From positions 1 through 5,645 of the forward strand of contig CALEKV010000179.1 of assembly GCA_937902525.1 (NCBI GenBank): DNA of 5,645 bases. Direction: 5' to 3'. Source of the stretch: an uncultured Candidatus Saccharibacteria bacterium (GTDB lineage: Bacteria > Patescibacteriota > Saccharimonadia > Saccharimonadales > Saccharimonadaceae). A model generated the notes under the pieces. It was not told the origin of the DNA, did no database searches, and saw only the letters and a program-made list of their open reading frames with translations. Position 1 is the first letter of the stretch, and every line of letters begins with the position of its first letter. Positions 4,621-5,645 of this stretch are shown here, piece after piece. The position numbers and the translations under genes were made by a program.

Positions 4621-4705
4621 TCACGTACTGCCTCATTGTACGTACCGAGCAAACCCGTCAAGGTCGTTCGTCCCATTGGTAAACGTCAAGGGGCGCTCCA
4701 TATTG
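4621..4705. repeat. Long direct repeat, copy 2 (85 bp)
   Basis: Partner of 3911-3993. Similarity begins at TCACGTACT and ends at CCATATTG; the flanks on both sides are unrelated, so the edges are sharp. Differences from copy 1 are clustered around 4671-4690. It sits between the membrane gene (minus) and the 94-aa gene (plus), so it could serve as a divergent control region. Confidence 0.95.
4635..4661 (-). promoter_or_regulatory. Promoter-like module TTGACG-N15-TACAAT in repeat copy 2
   Basis: Minus-strand TTGACG (4661-4656) and TACAAT (4640-4635) with a 15-bp spacer, as in copy 1. A start near 4628 would give the membrane-protein mRNA a leader of about 45 nt lacking a good Shine-Dalgarno, so it may be an alternative to the promoter at 4590-4595. 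Confidence 0.45.
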
Positions 4706-4730
4706 ACCCATGACGATGCCAGCCCGTGCT

Positions 4731-4774
4731 CCTCTGACAGAGAGGCAGAAAGCCCTCTCAAGAATAAGAAGGAG
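4731..4774 (+). promoter_or_regulatory. Leader with mutually exclusive hairpins and strong Shine-Dalgarno
   Basis: CCTCT (4731-4735) can pair with AGAGG (4741-4745), while GAGAGG (4740-4745) can instead pair with CCTCTC (4754-4759). The two hairpins share a strand and exclude each other. AAGAAGGAG (4766-4774) follows, 8 nt before the ATG at 4783. The layout resembles a translation or termination switch, but no T-run is present. An ordinary purine-rich leader is the alternative. Confidence 0.35.
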
Positions 4775-4782
4775 AAATAACA

Positions 4783-5067
4783 ATGAACGTATCAGAAGCA
4801 ACACAAACTATAACCACCGAGTACAACGGGTGGAGTAACCGAGAAACATGGATCGTCAACCTGTGGATGACAGGCGACCAGGGATATTACGAACAACTTT
4901 GCGAGATTATCTCGTCACACGACAACCTGGATGACCAGGCCGAAGCACTTGAGGACTGGATTCGGTTCGAATACGACGGTGCGTATTCAAGCATATGGGC
5001 AGATCTCATCAACAATTCACTCGCCGAAGTGGACTGGTACGAGATTGTCGAGAAAAATCAGGAGTAA
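4783..5067 (+). CDS. Small 'WSNRETW' protein of phage/plasmid type (DUF7249-like)
   Basis: A 94-aa acidic soluble protein. It carries the signature EYNGWSNRETWIVNLWM (13-29), then GYYEQLCEII, an acidic helix (DDQAEALEDWIRFEY) and a final DLINNSLAEVDWYEIVE (74-90). This arrangement is found in a family of short proteins encoded mainly by phages, plasmids and some small-genome bacteria, which I believe is DUF7249; the number is from memory. The function is unknown. It has the strongest Shine-Dalgarno in the window (AAGAAGGAG, 8-nt spacing), typical of phage-like early genes. It is divergent from the membrane-protein gene across repeat copy 2 and convergent with the next gene, 34 bp from its stop. 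The family and its position next to a long repeat suggest horizontal acquisition. Confidence 0.8.
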   Translation: MNVSEATQTITTEYNGWSNRETWIVNLWMTGDQGYYEQLCEIISSHDNLDDQAEALEDWIRFEYDGAYSSIWADLINNSLAEVDWYEIVEKNQE

Positions 5068-5101
5068 GCCTGAGACGTCCTGGGCAAGACGATAAAAGGC
5101 T

Positions 5102-5524
5102 CTATGATTGGCGCGTACCAACCATCTTGCCGCTCAAATAGCCGTGCAGTGTATATCCGGTTTTCAGTACGAACGGAAGTTGTATGAATAGTAAGTTTAT
5201 CAACAGTATATCTAACGGGAAAAATAACCATATGAATACTGTCGAAAAGCTCGCGGTATAAAGAAAAGCAAACGCTACATGATTTTTCAGAGGGTAGGTC
5301 TTGATCCAATGTGTTTTTGTAATCAAATCACCTAAGTCGCGATGCGTAGGAGATAAAGCGGCAATAAGCTGATAGGCTAAGAATGTCGTAATTACCACTA
5401 CTTTGTAACGCCAATCAAATCCAAAATATAACAAGAAAGGTAGTGATACCAAAAGCACAAAACAAGTATTAATGATCGTTTTCGCTAGTTTCCAAAATGC
5501 AGTTGTTTTTCGCACATCTGACAT
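5102..5524 (-). CDS. Small membrane protein, possibly RDD-like
   Basis: A 140-aa integral membrane protein with about four helices: residues 13-35 (AKTIINTCFVLLVSLPFLLY), 40-58 (YKVVVITTFLAYQLIAAL), 83-101 (VAFAFLYTASFSTVFIWLF) and 103-122 (PLDILLINLLFIQLPFVL). The loop SPTHRDLGDLITKTHWIKT (58-76) has an R-D-x-G-D pattern recalling the RDD family, in which conserved Arg and Asp lie in membrane segments, but the match is partial and I do not assign it. No signal peptide or enzyme motif is seen. There is no Shine-Dalgarno; TAAACT ends 6 nt before the ATG, supporting a leaderless start. A third copy of the TTGACG-N15-TAGAAT module lies 42 bp upstream. It is convergent with the 94-aa gene. Confidence 0.75.
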   Translation of the reverse strand: MSDVRKTTAFWKLAKTIINTCFVLLVSLPFLLYFGFDWRYKVVVITTFLAYQLIAALSPTHRDLGDLITKTHWIKTYPLKNHVAFAFLYTASFSTVFIWLFFPLDILLINLLFIQLPFVLKTGYTLHGYLSGKMVGTRQS

Positions 5525-5530
5525 AGTAAT

Positions 5531-5536
5531 AGTTTA
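5531..5536 (-). promoter_or_regulatory. -10-like element of a possible leaderless promoter (140-aa gene)
   Basis: Minus-strand TAAACT ends 6 nt before the ATG at 5524-5522. It keeps the key T1, A2 and T6 positions of a -10. No Shine-Dalgarno is near. This is the weakest of the five leaderless cases. Confidence 0.4.
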
Positions 5537-5561
5537 TCAGAAGGTTCTTTCTTTTCTGCCT

Positions 5562-5603
5562 CCTCATTCTACGGGCGCACGCCCAGCGTCAATATCGCCC
5601 GTC
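5562..5603 (-). promoter_or_regulatory. Diverged third copy of the TTGACG-N15-TA(C/G)AAT module
   Basis: On the minus strand GACGGGCGATATTGACG (5603-5587), a 15-bp spacer, then TAGAATGAGG (5571-5562). Ungapped against the two long repeats, 26 of 42 positions match. Nearly all the matches are in the -35 side block (GACGnnCGAnnTTGACG) and the CGTAnAATGAGG block, with the spacer almost unconserved. It sits upstream of the 140-aa membrane-protein gene. The spacer here is GC-rich and self-complementary (GGGC/GCCC). Confidence 0.5.
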
Positions 5604-5645
5604 TGCTTTGTCCGGAGCTAATTTTACAAGGCGGTAATACGTTGA
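5604..5645. other. Window end, nothing assigned
   Basis: These 42 bases hold no start-to-stop frame I can support on either strand, and no hairpin or repeat beyond the end of the module described at 5562-5603. A gene running in from outside cannot be excluded. Confidence 0.4.

Noticed and set aside
3911..4705. CRISPR array or classical integron attC sites
   Set aside because: There are only two copies, far longer than CRISPR repeats and with a gene between them. I could not find a convincing RYYYAAC/GTTRRRY core pair, and no integrase gene is in the window.
5068..5101. Bidirectional terminator between the 94-aa and 140-aa genes
   Set aside because: AGCCT/AGGCT and a short GTCTT/AGGAC inner stem can pair, but the loops are large and there is no T-run on either side, so I do not call it.
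5058..5309. 83-aa minus-strand frame overlapping the 140-aa membrane protein
   Set aside because: It lies within the better-supported membrane-protein gene in another frame, and has no Shine-Dalgarno or promoter of its own.

Overview
The window looks like an accessory region of a small, compact bacterial genome. It has short genes on both strands, convergent genes whose stop codons overlap, and a mid-range GC content by eye. TAA, TAG and one apparent TGA stop fit the standard code. The gene mix (YgeA-type racemase, DUF5680, membrane-anchored Mrr-like nuclease, a phage/plasmid-type 'WSNRETW' protein, orphan membrane proteins) would suit a Patescibacteria/Saccharibacteria-like genome. That assignment is an inference; nothing here fixes the taxon.

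Layout. 2-241 (+): 3' end of an inositol-monophosphatase/CysQ-family gene. 238-747 (-): small P-loop kinase, convergent with it and overlapping by 4 bp. 748-1101: no intact gene, but full of structure: a tRNA(Gln)-like relic, a 23-bp direct repeat pair, two perfect palindromes, an orphan minus-strand terminator and the start-less 3' tail of a disrupted ORF. 1102-1611 (+): membrane-anchored Mrr-like nuclease. 1701-2369 (+): unrecognised 222-aa protein. 2366-2584 (-): XRE-type HTH regulator, again with a 4-bp convergent overlap. 2637-3823 (-): tight two-gene operon, DUF5680 protein then YgeA-type racemase. 3911-3993 and 4621-4705: near-identical ~84-bp direct repeats bracketing a minus-strand membrane-protein gene (to 4582/4588). 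4783-5067 (+): 94-aa 'WSNRETW' protein with a strong ribosome binding site and a leader able to form alternative hairpins. 5102-5524 (-): small membrane protein.

Two themes connect the genes. First, five genes without a Shine-Dalgarno sequence each have a -10-like hexamer ending 5-7 nt before the chosen ATG, as expected for leaderless mRNAs. The four genes with longer leaders or operon positions have clear Shine-Dalgarno sequences. Second, a minus-strand promoter-like module, TTGACG-N15-TA(C/G)AATGAGG, occurs three times (in both long repeats and, diverged, at 5562-5603), each time upstream of a minus-strand gene. The flanking blocks are conserved while the spacer is not. I see no CRISPR array, integrase or transposase, and no proven new defence system. 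The candidates worth testing are the repeat-bounded promoter/gene cassette and the tRNA-derived scar next to the Mrr-like nuclease.
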